DNA of 64,000 nucleotides from Pseudomonadota bacterium (GCA_029779435.1 JAKPAM010000256.1:1-64000), one strand, 5' to 3'; counted from the first letter of the stretch, positions 1-9,470 are shown. A program made the numbers and translations. Notes: generated from the sequence alone by a model not told the origin.

Positions 1-402
1 AGCTACGTCGAAGACCCATTTAGCGTTTTCATGACGAAGCTGCTGTGATGAGCACGCGGTCGTTCGACTCGTCAGTTCGACCGTCGAGATGTTTCGCTTA
101 TCGTCGGCCCCAGTGATGCGAGTCATGAGCGCCACGCTTCGCTGCGGCAGCCGCTCAGCTTCGCGGCACGCATCGCGGACAAAGCGCAACCGCCGACTAC
201 ATGCCGGCCGCTGCTGCGGGTATTGGTCGATGTACCAAGCGACGCGCTCGAATCGACGCATGCGGCATACATGAACCGACCCTGATCGAACTAACGAACC
301 GGATGGACCGGACGGCGACGTCGCTGCCCATGTTGCAGTGTTACGATCGTCCGCGATCGACCGATGAGATGGCCGACCTTCCGAAACGATAGGAGACCCT
401 CG
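1..402. other. Left edge, no gene supported
   Basis: No convincing gene lies here. The first 48 bases form an open plus-strand frame ending in TGA at 46-48 (last residues VFMTKLL), which could be the 3' end of a gene cut by the window edge, but 15 codons are too few to recognise. The remainder has only short frames without ribosome binding sites. Confidence 0.4.
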
Positions 403-882
403 ATGAGAACGCTGCAACTGACTGCGCTTTCAACCATGACCGCACTGCTGCTCGGTGGTTGCGCCAGTTCGGTCCCGGTCAGCTTCGGTGACAAGGATAC
501 GGAGGCCAGGCTCAAGCGAATGGAGCCGATCCCCGGCAAGGTCAGTCTCTACATGTGCCGCCCCGACGGGACCCCCTTCAGCAGTGCGATGCAGATGACC
601 GGAGGAGTCGACGGAACGCGCCTCGGCACGATCGATGTCAGTCAGTTCACCCATGCGGCAATCGCCCCCGGTCCGCATGAGGTCTACGCCATCCTTGGCA
701 ATCCGAAAGGCAATGGCCTTAGCGGCAAGATGTCCATCGATGCGCAGGCCGGCGAGATTGTCTACATCTGGGTCGGGCGCACTGGCGGCGGACTGGGCGC
801 GTTCACCGTCGACAAATTCAGCAAACCTGCGGATGCGCAGGCCTGCATCAGGGACGGCAAGTACACGGTCGCCATCCCCTGA
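403..882 (+). CDS. Small lipoprotein of unknown function
   Basis: A 159-residue predicted lipoprotein. Residues 1-20 form a lipoprotein signal peptide ending in the lipobox LLGGC, with Cys20 the expected lipidation site. I chose the ATG at 403 because AGGAG lies at 391-395 and the signal peptide begins exactly there; the upstream in-frame ATG at 364 would add 13 charged residues. The mature part contains a GxYEVYAILG-like strand and a glycine-rich VGRTGGGLGAF segment. I do not recognise a named family. Membrane-anchored location is inferred; no partner genes are apparent, as the next gene is convergent. Confidence 0.75.
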   Translation: MRTLQLTALSTMTALLLGGCASSVPVSFGDKDTEARLKRMEPIPGKVSLYMCRPDGTPFSSAMQMTGGVDGTRLGTIDVSQFTHAAIAPGPHEVYAILGNPKGNGLSGKMSIDAQAGEIVYIWVGRTGGGLGAFTVDKFSKPADAQACIRDGKYTVAIP

Positions 883-900
883 GCCACCGCCCTCGCGATG

Positions 901-1602
901 TCAGCGCGGCGGAATGTTCAACCCCCGCTGCACCGCCGGTCGCTCCGTGAAGTTCTTCAGCACGCGATTCACGTTGCTGTAGTTCTTCATGCCGACCAGA
1001 TCGCCCGCCTCATAGAAGCCATCGAGATTGCGCACCCAGGGCAGGATCGACATGTCGGCGATCGTGTAGTCATCGCCCATTACCCATTGACGATCGGCCA
1101 GTCGCGCATCGAGCACCTCGAGCAACCGGATCGATTCCCCGACATAGCGATCCCGCGGTCGCTTGTCCTCGTAGTCCTTGCCGGCAAACTTGTGGAAGAA
1201 GCCGAGCTGTCCGAACATCGGGCCGATGCCGCCCATCTGGAACATCAGCCACTGGATGGTCTCCCAACGCCTCGCCGCATCGGATGGAATGAACTGGCCG
1301 GTCTTGTCGGCCAGGTAGAGCAGGATCGCGCCCGACTCGAACAAGGGCAACGGTTTCGCGCCCGGTCCATCGGGATCGATGATCGCCGGAATCTTGTTGT
1401 TCGGATTCAGCGACAGGAACTCGGGGCTCATCTGGTCATTGCTGCCGAAGTTCACCGTGTGCGCCTCATAAGGCAGGCCGGTTTCCTCGAGCATGATGGA
1501 CACCTTCACCCCGTTGGGCGTCGGCAACGAATAGAGCTGCAGACGGTCCGGATGTTTTGCGGGCCATTTGCGGGTGATCGGAAACGTCGACAGGTCGGCC
1601 AT
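901..1602 (-). CDS. Glutathione S-transferase, YfcG/YghU (nu) type
   Basis: A 233-residue cytosolic glutathione transferase. The N-terminal thioredoxin-like half carries the TPNGVKVSIMLEE motif; the Thr and Asn here are the glutathione-contacting residues known in nu-class enzymes such as YfcG, which act as disulfide-bond oxidoreductases on glutathione. LNPNNKIPAIIDPDG (cis-Pro loop) and the FESGAILLYLA helix follow, then an all-helical C-terminal half. ATG at 1602 has GGGAG about 9 nt upstream; an in-frame TTG at 1611 is less likely. It is transcribed towards the lipoprotein gene and ends 18 nt from it. Confidence 0.9.
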   Translation of the reverse strand: MADLSTFPITRKWPAKHPDRLQLYSLPTPNGVKVSIMLEETGLPYEAHTVNFGSNDQMSPEFLSLNPNNKIPAIIDPDGPGAKPLPLFESGAILLYLADKTGQFIPSDAARRWETIQWLMFQMGGIGPMFGQLGFFHKFAGKDYEDKRPRDRYVGESIRLLEVLDARLADRQWVMGDDYTIADMSILPWVRNLDGFYEAGDLVGMKNYSNVNRVLKNFTERPAVQRGLNIPPR

Positions 1603-1654
1603 GGCGTTCAACTCCCGAGTGGATCAAGGCCGATGATTGTCGCACCAGGCGAAG

Positions 1655-1706
1655 CTCGTCATCTCAGGCCAGCGCCGAGGTGCGGGTCAGGTAGTACCAC
1701 GCATTC
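1655..1706 (-). pseudogene. Decayed fragment of an nSTAND gene 3' region
   Basis: These 52 bases match 4631-4682, inside the 3' part of the nSTAND gene, at 49 of 52 positions and in the same orientation. Read on the minus strand they give NAWYYLTRTSALA, then a stop where the intact gene has Trp, then DDEL. The intact copy reads NALYYLTRTSALAWDDEL. No surrounding homologous frame remains, so this is a remnant of a second copy or the scar of a duplication or recombination event. Confidence 0.7.
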
Positions 1707-1813
1707 GAAATCGTACTTGCCCCTGGCCGTCGCACCGTCGATGATGGTCGTCATCGGCCACGCCGCCCGTCCCGGCGCTGACCGGCCGCTGCAGTCGGAC
1801 GCGGAGCACACCC

Positions 1814-3445
1814 ATGAACGCGAGCATCGGATCCGTGACACATGCGATCTCCCTCGTTCGCCACTGGTGGCTCGCAGCCCTGCCGCTGGCGCTCGCCGCC
1901 TGCGGTGCCGCCGTCCAGGACCGGGCACCACCGACCTTCACCCGCGATGCCGCCGGCCTCTATCCGCTGACGGTTCGGGTCGAAGGCGCCGCGCCCGGCA
2001 CATCGATCAACGGCGTCCAGGCGGTCACCAGCGTCGGCAGCTTCCCGATGGCACCTGCGGGCGGCGGCGAATGGTCCGCCCAGGTGCCGGTCGCCGCCTG
2101 CGTCAACGGCTTCGATGTCCAGTACGAAGCATCGTGGACGTTGCTGCTGGCCGGCAATATCGCCCGCGAGCCACGGGCGGGGGTCCGGCAGAAATGGCTC
2201 ACCGGCGAGCCGCAGCCGGGCTGCAGCACGCAGTTCGGTCGCCGCTTCGTGGTCGACTCGACGGCCGATCTGGTCGACGCGAATCCGGGCGACGGCGTCT
2301 GCGCCGCCGCAGCCTTCGGTGGTCCCTGCACCCTGAGGGCGGCGGTGATGGAAGCCAACGCGCTGCGCGGACAGGACCGGATCGAGCTCGGCAACGCGAC
2401 CTACACGCTGACGCGCGTGGGCGACGACGACACCGCCACGAGCGGCGATCTGGACATCCTCGATGAAGTCGCAATCGTCGGTACCGGCAGCACCATCCTC
2501 TCCGCCGGCTCGATCGGTGACCGGGTGTTCGACGTGGCGCCGACCGGTGAGCGGGTCGATCTCGAACTGCGCAACCTGGTGGTCCGCGACGGCAGGCCGG
2601 AGGGAATCGGCGGCGGAATCCGCAACCGCGGCCACTTGCAGTTGCACGCCGTCAGCGTGCGCAGCAACGTGGCGCGCGGCGCCGGTGGTGGCATCGCGAA
2701 CGACGGCGGCTTCGTCGAGTTGTACGACAGCGAGCTGCACGACAACGAAGTAGTCAACGCCGCGGCAGCCCAAGGCGGCGGCCTCCAGAGCGCGGGTGCG
2801 AGTGCTTCGGTAGTGATCCGCAGCTCGAGCGTGACGTCCAACCAGTCCGGCCAGCACGGCGGTGGCCTGCTGATCATCGAAGGTCGCCTCGATGTTCGCG
2901 ACACGACGATCGCCGACAACCGCACCGACGTATACGGCGCAGGGGTATTCCTCAACGGCGCGGTGCGCGGTCGGCTGCGCAACGTGACGATCACGGGCAA
3001 TCAGGCCGACTTCAATCCCTCGGGCATCGGCGATGGGGGTGGCGTGCATCGCGCCTCCGGACCGGGTAGCCTGCGGATCGCCAATTCGGTCATCGCCGAG
3101 AACACCGCGGTCTCCGGCCGCGACTGCGACAGTCCGATCACCAGCGAAGGCTACAACTTCTTCGGTACCGCGGACGGTTGCAGCGGGCTGGCCGCGAGCG
3201 ACCTCGCCGGCACCGATGCTTCGCCGCTGGATCCGAAGCTCGGCCCCCTGCTCGCCGTCGGCAACACTCGAAGCCGGACCCCGCAGACAGGCAGTCCGCT
3301 GCTCGACGCAGGCAGCCCCGATGCGCTGAACGACGAGCGGACGCCGCGCTGCACGCACATCGATCAGCGGGGGGTCGAGCGGCCGCTCGGGCCGTTGATC
3401 GACGGACGGGCGCGCTGCGACATCGGCGCGATCGAGCGGCAGTGA
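1814..3445 (+). CDS. CSLREA-type parallel beta-helix lipoprotein
   Basis: A 543-residue secreted protein. Residues 1-30 look like a signal peptide ending in a lipobox (LALAAC, Cys30). About residues 150-185 read FVVDSTADLVDANPGDGVC followed by CTLRAAVMEANAL, the CSLREA-domain pattern seen at the start of many secreted right-handed beta-helix proteins. From about 190 to 480 come repeated short strands with GGGI/GGGL turns (GGGIRNRG, GGGIANDGG, GGGLQSAG, GGGLLI), a parallel beta-helix, and the end (CDIGAIERQ) resembles choice-of-anchor Q proteins. Surface or periplasmic display is inferred; the ligand is unknown. It lies between the two nSTAND-like repeats at 1655 and 4631. Confidence 0.8.
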   Translation: MNASIGSVTHAISLVRHWWLAALPLALAACGAAVQDRAPPTFTRDAAGLYPLTVRVEGAAPGTSINGVQAVTSVGSFPMAPAGGGEWSAQVPVAACVNGFDVQYEASWTLLLAGNIAREPRAGVRQKWLTGEPQPGCSTQFGRRFVVDSTADLVDANPGDGVCAAAAFGGPCTLRAAVMEANALRGQDRIELGNATYTLTRVGDDDTATSGDLDILDEVAIVGTGSTILSAGSIGDRVFDVAPTGERVDLELRNLVVRDGRPEGIGGGIRNRGHLQLHAVSVRSNVARGAGGGIANDGGFVELYDSELHDNEVVNAAAAQGGGLQSAGASASVVIRSSSVTSNQSGQHGGGLLIIEGRLDVRDTTIADNRTDVYGAGVFLNGAVRGRLRNVTITGNQADFNPSGIGDGGGVHRASGPGSLRIANSVIAENTAVSGRDCDSPITSEGYNFFGTADGCSGLAASDLAGTDASPLDPKLGPLLAVGNTRSRTPQTGSPLLDAGSPDALNDERTPRCTHIDQRGVERPLGPLIDGRARCDIGAIERQ

Positions 3446-3591
3446 CGTTGCACGGAGCAGTTCGTCTGCAAGGCTCATGGCGGAGAATCCTGAGTGTAGA
3501 AGCCGAGCCACCAGGTGAGTATCGGCTCCGGCAGCAGCGCAGGAAGCGCGAGCCAGACGACGAAGCGATCCAGCACGGAGGCCGATTTCAC

Positions 3592-4242
3592 ATGCCACCT
3601 CACATCCTCGACGTCGCCCATCGACTCGTCGCCCGCCAGCTCGGCAATCCCACCGGCCTGCTGGGTGCCGTGATCGCGCACGTGCTCAACAACGGCAACG
3701 CCCCGACGATCACGGCGGCGGTCGCGGCGCTTGAGCTGGCCGGGACGGAAACCATCGCCGACGTCGGATTCGGCGGCGGCCTCGGCCTGGAGCTGCTGCT
3801 GAAAGCCACCAAGGGCGAGGTCCATGGCATCGAGCCATCGCCCGGCATGATCAGCCGCGCGCGGCGCTCCCATCCACGCGAGGTCAGTGCCGGACGGCTC
3901 CACCTCCACATCGGCACGATGGACGCGCTCCCGCTGGCCACCGCCTCGCTGAACGCCTGGATCAGCCTGAACACGATCTACTTCATCGCGGACCTCGAGC
4001 CCGCTTTCGCCGACCTGCGCCGCGTGCTCGAGCCGTCGGGGCGAGGCGTGCTCGGCGTCGCCGACCCCGTGTGGCTGGGTCGCCAACCGTTCGCGAAGCA
4101 CGGGTTCGTCGTCCGAGCCGTGGATGATGTCGTCCGCGAGCTCGCGGACGCCGGCTTCGACGTCGAGCACCGGACCACGCCGGCGAGCCGATCGACGGGC
4201 GGCGGCGTCCCGTACAACCTGCTGATCTGTCGTCCGGGCTGA
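3592..4242 (+). CDS. Class I SAM-dependent methyltransferase
   Basis: A 216-residue cytosolic methyltransferase. Motif I is ADVGFGGGLGLEL (about residues 55-67), followed by an acidic strand end at VHGIEPS that would bind the SAM ribose, and a motif IV-like stretch GTMDALPLATASLNAWIS. LEPSGRGVLGVADP is the usual post-IV strand. The substrate is not predictable. ATG at 3592 lies upstream of motif I by a normal distance. It converges on the nSTAND gene, and the 193-nt spacer 4243-4435 holds only a short direct repeat (TATCGGCGC, twice). Confidence 0.85.
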   Translation: MPPHILDVAHRLVARQLGNPTGLLGAVIAHVLNNGNAPTITAAVAALELAGTETIADVGFGGGLGLELLLKATKGEVHGIEPSPGMISRARRSHPREVSAGRLHLHIGTMDALPLATASLNAWISLNTIYFIADLEPAFADLRRVLEPSGRGVLGVADPVWLGRQPFAKHGFVVRAVDDVVRELADAGFDVEHRTTPASRSTGGGVPYNLLICRPG

Positions 4243-4435
4243 TCGCATATCGGCGCGACTTCAGCATTTATCGGCGCAACGACCGGCAGACGATCGATTT
4301 CGTTGCGCCGGAGCCGGACCGATAGCCCAGCGCGAAAACGAACGACCTCACGCCGCGCCCGGTCAGATATCAGGCGGGTCAACCAGATACGTCGGCACGC
4401 CCTCCTCGATCGCATCGAACAGGACGACGCCGGCG

Positions 4436-6991
4436 TCAGCGCCCGATCTCGACAGCTGCCGAGCGACGAGCCGGCGTCGGCTTCGGCTCGCCGGCCGCGG
4501 CGTCGACGCGAGCTTCCGCGGCCTGGCTGTCGAGCATCTGCCGCAGTCGCTCGAGTTCGGCGCGCGTCTGTTCACCGACATCGGCGCGCCCGCCGACTCT
4601 TACCAACAATTCGCGCGCGCGGCCGCGCAACTCGTCATCCCAGGCCAGCGCCGAGGTTCGGGTCAGGTAGTACAACGCATTCAGGCGTCCATTCGGCGAC
4701 AGGCCGTCGATGCGATCGGGTTCGAACAGCCGCAGTACCGTGGCGATCGCCTCCGGCGAGGCCGGATAGTCGTTCTGCAGCGTTTGCACCGCCGGCTTGC
4801 GGACGTCTGCGGTGGGCGCGTCGATCTGTGCGACGAGCCGCTCGATTTCGATCTGGTCGACCGGTCCGAACCAGATCTCGAACTGCCGCAACAGCGATCG
4901 ATTCTCGAATCCTCCGATGAACGTGGGTTTGATCGGGCCCCAGTTCCAGCCTTGCAGCAGCTTGGCCACTTCGGTGGCGTCCGCGATGTCCTCTTTCCTG
5001 AAATAGCGCAGCTCGAGCCGGCGCGGACCGGCGCGAACCTTCTCCACGTCGGGCGCGGAATACCCCTTGCCGTCCAGTTGTCGGCCGAGGCGCTGCGCCA
5101 GCGCGCGCTGCCCGTCGTCGCGGTACTGCAAGTAAATGATCGGCTTGCTGGCTTCGGCAGCCCGCAGCGATGCGCGCACGGCCGGGTCGTAGTTGGCGGC
5201 CTTATCCAGCAGGTTCTGGGCGGCCCGAGCGTCGTTCACCGCGCGGGTGGTCTGCTGCTCGGCGTAGACGGCCTTGTGCAGCGCCTCCTCGGCATCGGCT
5301 CGGGCGCGCTCGGCCTCGGTTCTCGCCTGTTCGGCCTGGGCACGCGCGGCCTCGGCGGTATCTCGCTCACGGAAAGCCAGCACCACCAGAGAGCCGAACA
5401 ACATCAGCAACAGCAACGCTACGCCGAAGCCGGCCAGATACAGTTTTCGCTGTTGCTTCGTACGGGCTTGCTCGCGTTCGAGGCTCGCCTGCTGCGCGCG
5501 TCGGGCGGCCTCGGCCTCGCGCTCGGCCTTGGCCTCGGCTTCGCTTCGCTGCACGAAGTGCCTCACCGGCTGCAGTGGCTGCCCATACTGGCGCGCCCAG
5601 GCCTCGTTCGGTGCGCTGTTCCGCAGCCATTCGAGCGCGAGCTGCAAGTCGGGGCCGCGCAGCAGGCTCGCCTTGCCGGCCTGATTCAGCGCCGCGCTTT
5701 CGGCCAGGCGGCGCAGCATCTGCGCCGACCTCGCCTCTTCGTCGCCCCAGCGATCCAGCCGCTGCCAGACTCGCATCAGGCTCTCGTGCGAAATATCGAT
5801 GACCGTGTCGGCGGCCAGCGGCGTACCGGCAGGCGGCATCAGGAACGAGCGTGCCGGCTTACGGAACACGTCGATGACCTCGGCGAGCGCTTCGGCCGGC
5901 GATTCGGTCAGTTCGCACAGCGTGTCGAAGCGGGTCGGGCGGCGGATACCGCGCGCGTCGGTGCCCTTGTCGGTCAGTGCCTTGAACAGCTTTTCGCAGA
6001 CGACCTGCCGACGCTCGTCGCCGACCTCCCGCCAGGCTTCGTCGGCGTGCTGATTCAATGCGCGGGCCATCGTGCCGACGGCCTCGTAGTGCTCGAGCGC
6101 GATCGGTCCCTGGCTGCCTTGCCGGCGCCAGTGGTCCCAGGTCCGATTCAGCGCGTGCTGCAGGATCGACAACTGGTCGGGGTTGTCGCCCACGTCGTTG
6201 ACCAGCCGCGTCAGCAGCACCGGATCGATCCGCGCGCCGGCCACGCCGATCGGCCCGACGATCGCGGCGCGACGTTCGTCGCGGGTCATCCTCGGCACTA
6301 GGTACTGACCCTGGTTGATCGCTTCTGGCAGGCCGAAGAATTGGGCGCACTCACCGAGGAAATCGGAGCGCATCGTGATGACCACGTAAACCGCGGCGTC
6401 GTGTGCACGCGCCTCGAGCAGCAGGTTCACGAACGCGGTCGCGTCCTCGGCCGCGGCGCTCGGCGATGCGCCGGCTGAAGCAGCTGAAGCAGCTGAAGCG
6501 GCCAGCTTGCGGTAGCGGAACAGTTCCTCGAACTGGTCGACCACGACCAGCAGGTTCGTGCGCGGGCCGAGGCGCGCCTGCGCGAACGCGTCGAGCAGCC
6601 CGAGCTTGCTCATGCGCAGCGTGGCTTCCATGAATTCGGTCGGCGTGAAGTCGCCGGTATCCATCTGCTCGTACAGCACGCCGGGCGCGGCCAGCGCCTG
6701 CGCCAGCGCTCGCACCGGCAGGTTGCCCGGACGCAGGTAGGCGACTCGCCAGGCGCTGCCGGCGCTGCTCATCAGGCCGCGGTGCAAGGCCGGACACAAG
6801 CCGCAATTGACCAGCGAGGATTTTCCGGATCCGGAACTGCCGACCACCGCGAGAAAATGCGTTGCCGCGAGCTTGTCGACCATCGCGTCGACCTGCGCTT
6901 CGCGACCGAAGAACAGGAACTCCTCGGATTCGCGGAACGGCCGCAGGCCCGGAAACGGATTGCCGTCCGGAAGATCGCTGAGATCGCTCAT
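4436..6991 (-). CDS. nSTAND ATPase with membrane segment, partner of the TIR protein
   Basis: An 851-residue protein. Residues 10-30 (NPFPGLRPF...FFGRE) are the signature that precedes the P-loop of nSTAND1-type NTPases; Walker A is GSSGSGKSS at 51-59 and Walker B is LLVVVDQFEELF at 149-160. Winged-helix/STAND sensor regions follow to about 470, then a coiled coil, one transmembrane helix at about 516-540, a second Glu/Ala-rich coiled coil, a small alpha/beta domain at about 610-690 resembling LytR C-terminal domains, and a helical C-terminus. The ATG overlaps the stop of the TIR gene (ATGA), so the two are coupled. A 9-nt unit (GCTGAAGCA) is repeated about three times near 6474-6503 and encodes an Ala/Ser linker. 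STAND proteins are NTP-driven switches that oligomerise on sensing a signal; an anti-phage or stress role is inferred from that and the TIR partner. Confidence 0.85.
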   Translation of the reverse strand: MSDLSDLPDGNPFPGLRPFRESEEFLFFGREAQVDAMVDKLAATHFLAVVGSSGSGKSSLVNCGLCPALHRGLMSSAGSAWRVAYLRPGNLPVRALAQALAAPGVLYEQMDTGDFTPTEFMEATLRMSKLGLLDAFAQARLGPRTNLLVVVDQFEELFRYRKLAASAASAASAGASPSAAAEDATAFVNLLLEARAHDAAVYVVITMRSDFLGECAQFFGLPEAINQGQYLVPRMTRDERRAAIVGPIGVAGARIDPVLLTRLVNDVGDNPDQLSILQHALNRTWDHWRRQGSQGPIALEHYEAVGTMARALNQHADEAWREVGDERRQVVCEKLFKALTDKGTDARGIRRPTRFDTLCELTESPAEALAEVIDVFRKPARSFLMPPAGTPLAADTVIDISHESLMRVWQRLDRWGDEEARSAQMLRRLAESAALNQAGKASLLRGPDLQLALEWLRNSAPNEAWARQYGQPLQPVRHFVQRSEAEAKAEREAEAARRAQQASLEREQARTKQQRKLYLAGFGVALLLLMLFGSLVVLAFRERDTAEAARAQAEQARTEAERARADAEEALHKAVYAEQQTTRAVNDARAAQNLLDKAANYDPAVRASLRAAEASKPIIYLQYRDDGQRALAQRLGRQLDGKGYSAPDVEKVRAGPRRLELRYFRKEDIADATEVAKLLQGWNWGPIKPTFIGGFENRSLLRQFEIWFGPVDQIEIERLVAQIDAPTADVRKPAVQTLQNDYPASPEAIATVLRLFEPDRIDGLSPNGRLNALYYLTRTSALAWDDELRGRARELLVRVGGRADVGEQTRAELERLRQMLDSQAAEARVDAAAGEPKPTPARRSAAVEIGR

Positions 6992-8514
6992 GGGTCGGTT
7001 GCCTTGAGGGCAAGCGCATCGAGCAGCGGAGCCAACGCCATTTCGCTGAACCCGTCGATCGCGTCGATCAGCCCCGGCTCGTCCAGCGACAGCAGCAGCT
7101 CCTTGTCGGCGGTCCGCGGGCCGGCCAGGTACAGATACTGCAAGGCGGGCGCGCGCTCGCCGCGCACGCCCATCTGCTTTCGGATTTCATTTTGCTGGTG
7201 GAACTTCCAGGCTTCGTCGCCGGCGCCGTAGAACAGGATCAGCGCATCGCACTGGTTCAGCAACTGCGTGTTGGCCTGGCGCAGCGCCGAGGCTTCGCCG
7301 GTGAAGACCGGGATGCTCACCTGCAAGCCCCGGGCCCTTAGCGATTTCAGCAGCGGCACGACTTCCTTGCGGTCCTGCTCGTCGATCAGCACGTGCACGG
7401 TCTTGCCGCCGGTGCTCGGCACCGCGTCGGATCCGGTGTCGCGCCGCGCATCGAGTCGCGTCAACGCCGCATGGATCGCCGCCTTCAACTGCTCCAGATC
7501 GCCGGTGAGCAGGTCGGCGCCGTCCTGCAGCCAGGCGTCGCCGTGCAGCGCGGCGATGAAGGCCTGTTGCCTGGGGCTGGTGCCCGTGCAGCCTTCGGGC
7601 AGCCAGATCATCCGGCGCAGCGTCCCGTCGCGGCTCGCCTGCGCGGCGACCTCGTTCTGCAGCATGGCCAGCGAGCGCTCGCTCGGACCGTCGGGCACGA
7701 CGCCATAGTTGTCGCCGATCAGGTGGATCGAGAACGCGCAGCTCGCGAGCTGGTGTTGCAACTCCGCCACCAGATCTTCCTCGACCAGCGGCAGCGGGGC
7801 AGCCGGCAGGGTCTCGTAGCCATGCGCCTTCAGGTCGGCCTCGATGAGTTCTCGGGCCGTTTGCCGGTCGCGTCCGACTTCAGCCAGGAAAACCGTGGCC
7901 TTGGCGGGTCGCGGCGGCACGGAGCCCGCTGCGGGACTCACGGTCGCTAAGGGAGCGGCAGCGCCCTGCGCCTCGAACTGTTCACAGAGCCGAGCGATAT
8001 CCCAGGCCAACTCGTGGATCTTGCGCAGGAAGGCCTGGCGCGACTGGTCACCGTAAGCAGGATCGAGTTCGCGGGCGTTGCCGTTATCGAGGTCGTAGAA
8101 ATCGTAGCCGAGCACCTGCCGCGCGGCCTCGGGCAGAGCGTCGATAACGTCCACCGGAATCTTGACGACCTTGAACACCCGGCTCTTGTTGCGGATCTGC
8201 AGGCCGCCGTTGCTCAGCGCCGACTCGCAGAACGCGCGGATCTCGCGCGTGCACCATTCGGATTTCAGGTAGCGCGGCGTCAGCACGAAAACGAGCAACG
8301 CGGTCCGCGCGAACTGCCCCAGGATCTCGTCCGAAAAGATGTCGTTGCCGGTGAGCTTGTCGTCGCGCCAGATCCGCGCAGGGCTGCCGATCCGCTGACT
8401 CAGCATCGTACGCAGCGTGGCGTGGAATTGCGTGACCCAGCCCTTCTGGTCCGGCGTCAGCGGCTCGTTGTCCAGGTGCGCGTAGCTGATGAAGGCATGC
8501 TGGTCGAAACTCAT
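6988..8514 (-). CDS. TIR-domain protein with two further Rossmann-like modules
   Basis: A 508-residue cytosolic protein. Residues 1-150 are a TIR_2-type domain: AFISYAHLD at the start, RIWRDDKLTGND in the BB-loop region and SEWCTREI at 85-92, where Glu91 occupies the place of the catalytic Glu of NAD-cleaving TIR domains. Residues about 205-330 (starting ATVFLAEVGRDR) and 365-490 (starting KTVHVLIDEQDR) look like two additional TIR-like or related flavodoxin-fold modules; the last lacks the WCxxE motif, so they may be sensory or structural. The gene is first of a two-gene unit with the nSTAND ATPase. NAD depletion triggered by the STAND partner is a hypothesis from family knowledge, not shown here. 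Confidence 0.82.
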   Translation of the reverse strand: MSFDQHAFISYAHLDNEPLTPDQKGWVTQFHATLRTMLSQRIGSPARIWRDDKLTGNDIFSDEILGQFARTALLVFVLTPRYLKSEWCTREIRAFCESALSNGGLQIRNKSRVFKVVKIPVDVIDALPEAARQVLGYDFYDLDNGNARELDPAYGDQSRQAFLRKIHELAWDIARLCEQFEAQGAAAPLATVSPAAGSVPPRPAKATVFLAEVGRDRQTARELIEADLKAHGYETLPAAPLPLVEEDLVAELQHQLASCAFSIHLIGDNYGVVPDGPSERSLAMLQNEVAAQASRDGTLRRMIWLPEGCTGTSPRQQAFIAALHGDAWLQDGADLLTGDLEQLKAAIHAALTRLDARRDTGSDAVPSTGGKTVHVLIDEQDRKEVVPLLKSLRARGLQVSIPVFTGEASALRQANTQLLNQCDALILFYGAGDEAWKFHQQNEIRKQMGVRGERAPALQYLYLAGPRTADKELLLSLDEPGLIDAIDGFSEMALAPLLDALALKATDP

Positions 8515-8639
8515 CGATCACACCCGGTCGACAGGTTGCTTACTGTACTCCTCGCGCGTTTCGCTGCGACACCTGTTTAAGTGGCAGCCGGGCTCGAGAC
8601 GAACGTAAGCGCTGCGTACGCGTGCCGGAATTCGACGCC

Positions 8640-9470
8640 TCACCCCAGCAACGGCATCACGATCTCGGTCAGCAGGTCCGCCGGTGCCGTGTCGCGCGGA
8701 TTGTTCAGGTAGATCTCGAACACCGGCCGGTCGGCGGGTTCACGACCCGACTGCAGCAGCCAGTCGCCGTACAGCCAGCCGTACGCGGGTCGCATCTCGG
8801 CATAGGGCCCGCGATAACGCAACACCGCGCAAGGACCGCCGCCGACGTCGAAGCGAACGAGCGGCGCCGGTGCCTCACCGCCCTCGGGCAAGGACAGGCC
8901 GGCACGCGAGCGCAGCCGCGCCTCGGGTATCGCGAACGGATCGTCCAGGTACTCGGCGATCCAGGCCGTCTGCGGCTGCATCAGGCCGGCCTGCTGCATC
9001 CCCAGGAAAGCCAGCTCGAAGGCTCGGCCGACCCCCATGTAGGAGCCTTGGTGGTCGAGGCCGGCCAGCGCGATCACCGGCATCTGCTGGATCGTGACCG
9101 ACAACACGCCAGGCACGCTGGTCGGACCAGCCGCCCGCCAAGCGAGCGGCGTCTGCCCATAAGCGCCGCGAAACGCACGAACGAAGGACTCGGCATTATC
9201 GTAGCCGCATTGTCCGGCGATCCGCTCGACGGATAATTGCGACGACGCGAGCAGTCCGCTCGCCCGGTGCAGCCGCAGCCGCCGGACCGTGGCGGCCAGC
9301 GTCTCGCCGAACGTCGCATGCCAGATCCGATGCCAGTGGAACGGCGAATACGCCGCAAGATCCGCCAGCCGATCGAGATCCAGATCCTCGTCCAGATGGT
9401 CGTGGACGTGGACGAGCACCCGCGCGAGACGGGCGAAATGCCGGGACGATGCCGCCGGTTCAACCGCCAT
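8640..9470 (-). CDS. AraC-family regulator with GyrI-like effector domain
   Basis: A 276-residue transcription factor of the Rob/AraC-GyrI layout. About residues 20-115 hold two helix-turn-helix motifs (LADLAAYSPFHWHRIWHATFGE; AGQCGYDNAESFVRAFRGAYGQTP), and the rest (about 125-276) is a GyrI-like small-molecule-binding domain starting SVTIQQMPVIALAGLDHQGSY. I place the start at ATG 9470, preceded by GAGG at proper distance; ATG 9482 is also in frame. It overlaps the end of the upstream GyrI-like gene by 11 nt, so both are probably co-transcribed and functionally linked. Confidence 0.85.
   Translation of the reverse strand: MAVEPAASSRHFARLARVLVHVHDHLDEDLDLDRLADLAAYSPFHWHRIWHATFGETLAATVRRLRLHRASGLLASSQLSVERIAGQCGYDNAESFVRAFRGAYGQTPLAWRAAGPTSVPGVLSVTIQQMPVIALAGLDHQGSYMGVGRAFELAFLGMQQAGLMQPQTAWIAEYLDDPFAIPEARLRSRAGLSLPEGGEAPAPLVRFDVGGGPCAVLRYRGPYAEMRPAYGWLYGDWLLQSGREPADRPVFEIYLNNPRDTAPADLLTEIVMPLLG

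Noticed and set aside
6474-6503. Phase-variable repeat in the nSTAND gene
   Set aside because: The repeat unit is 9 nt, so copy-number change keeps the reading frame; it only lengthens an Ala/Ser linker.
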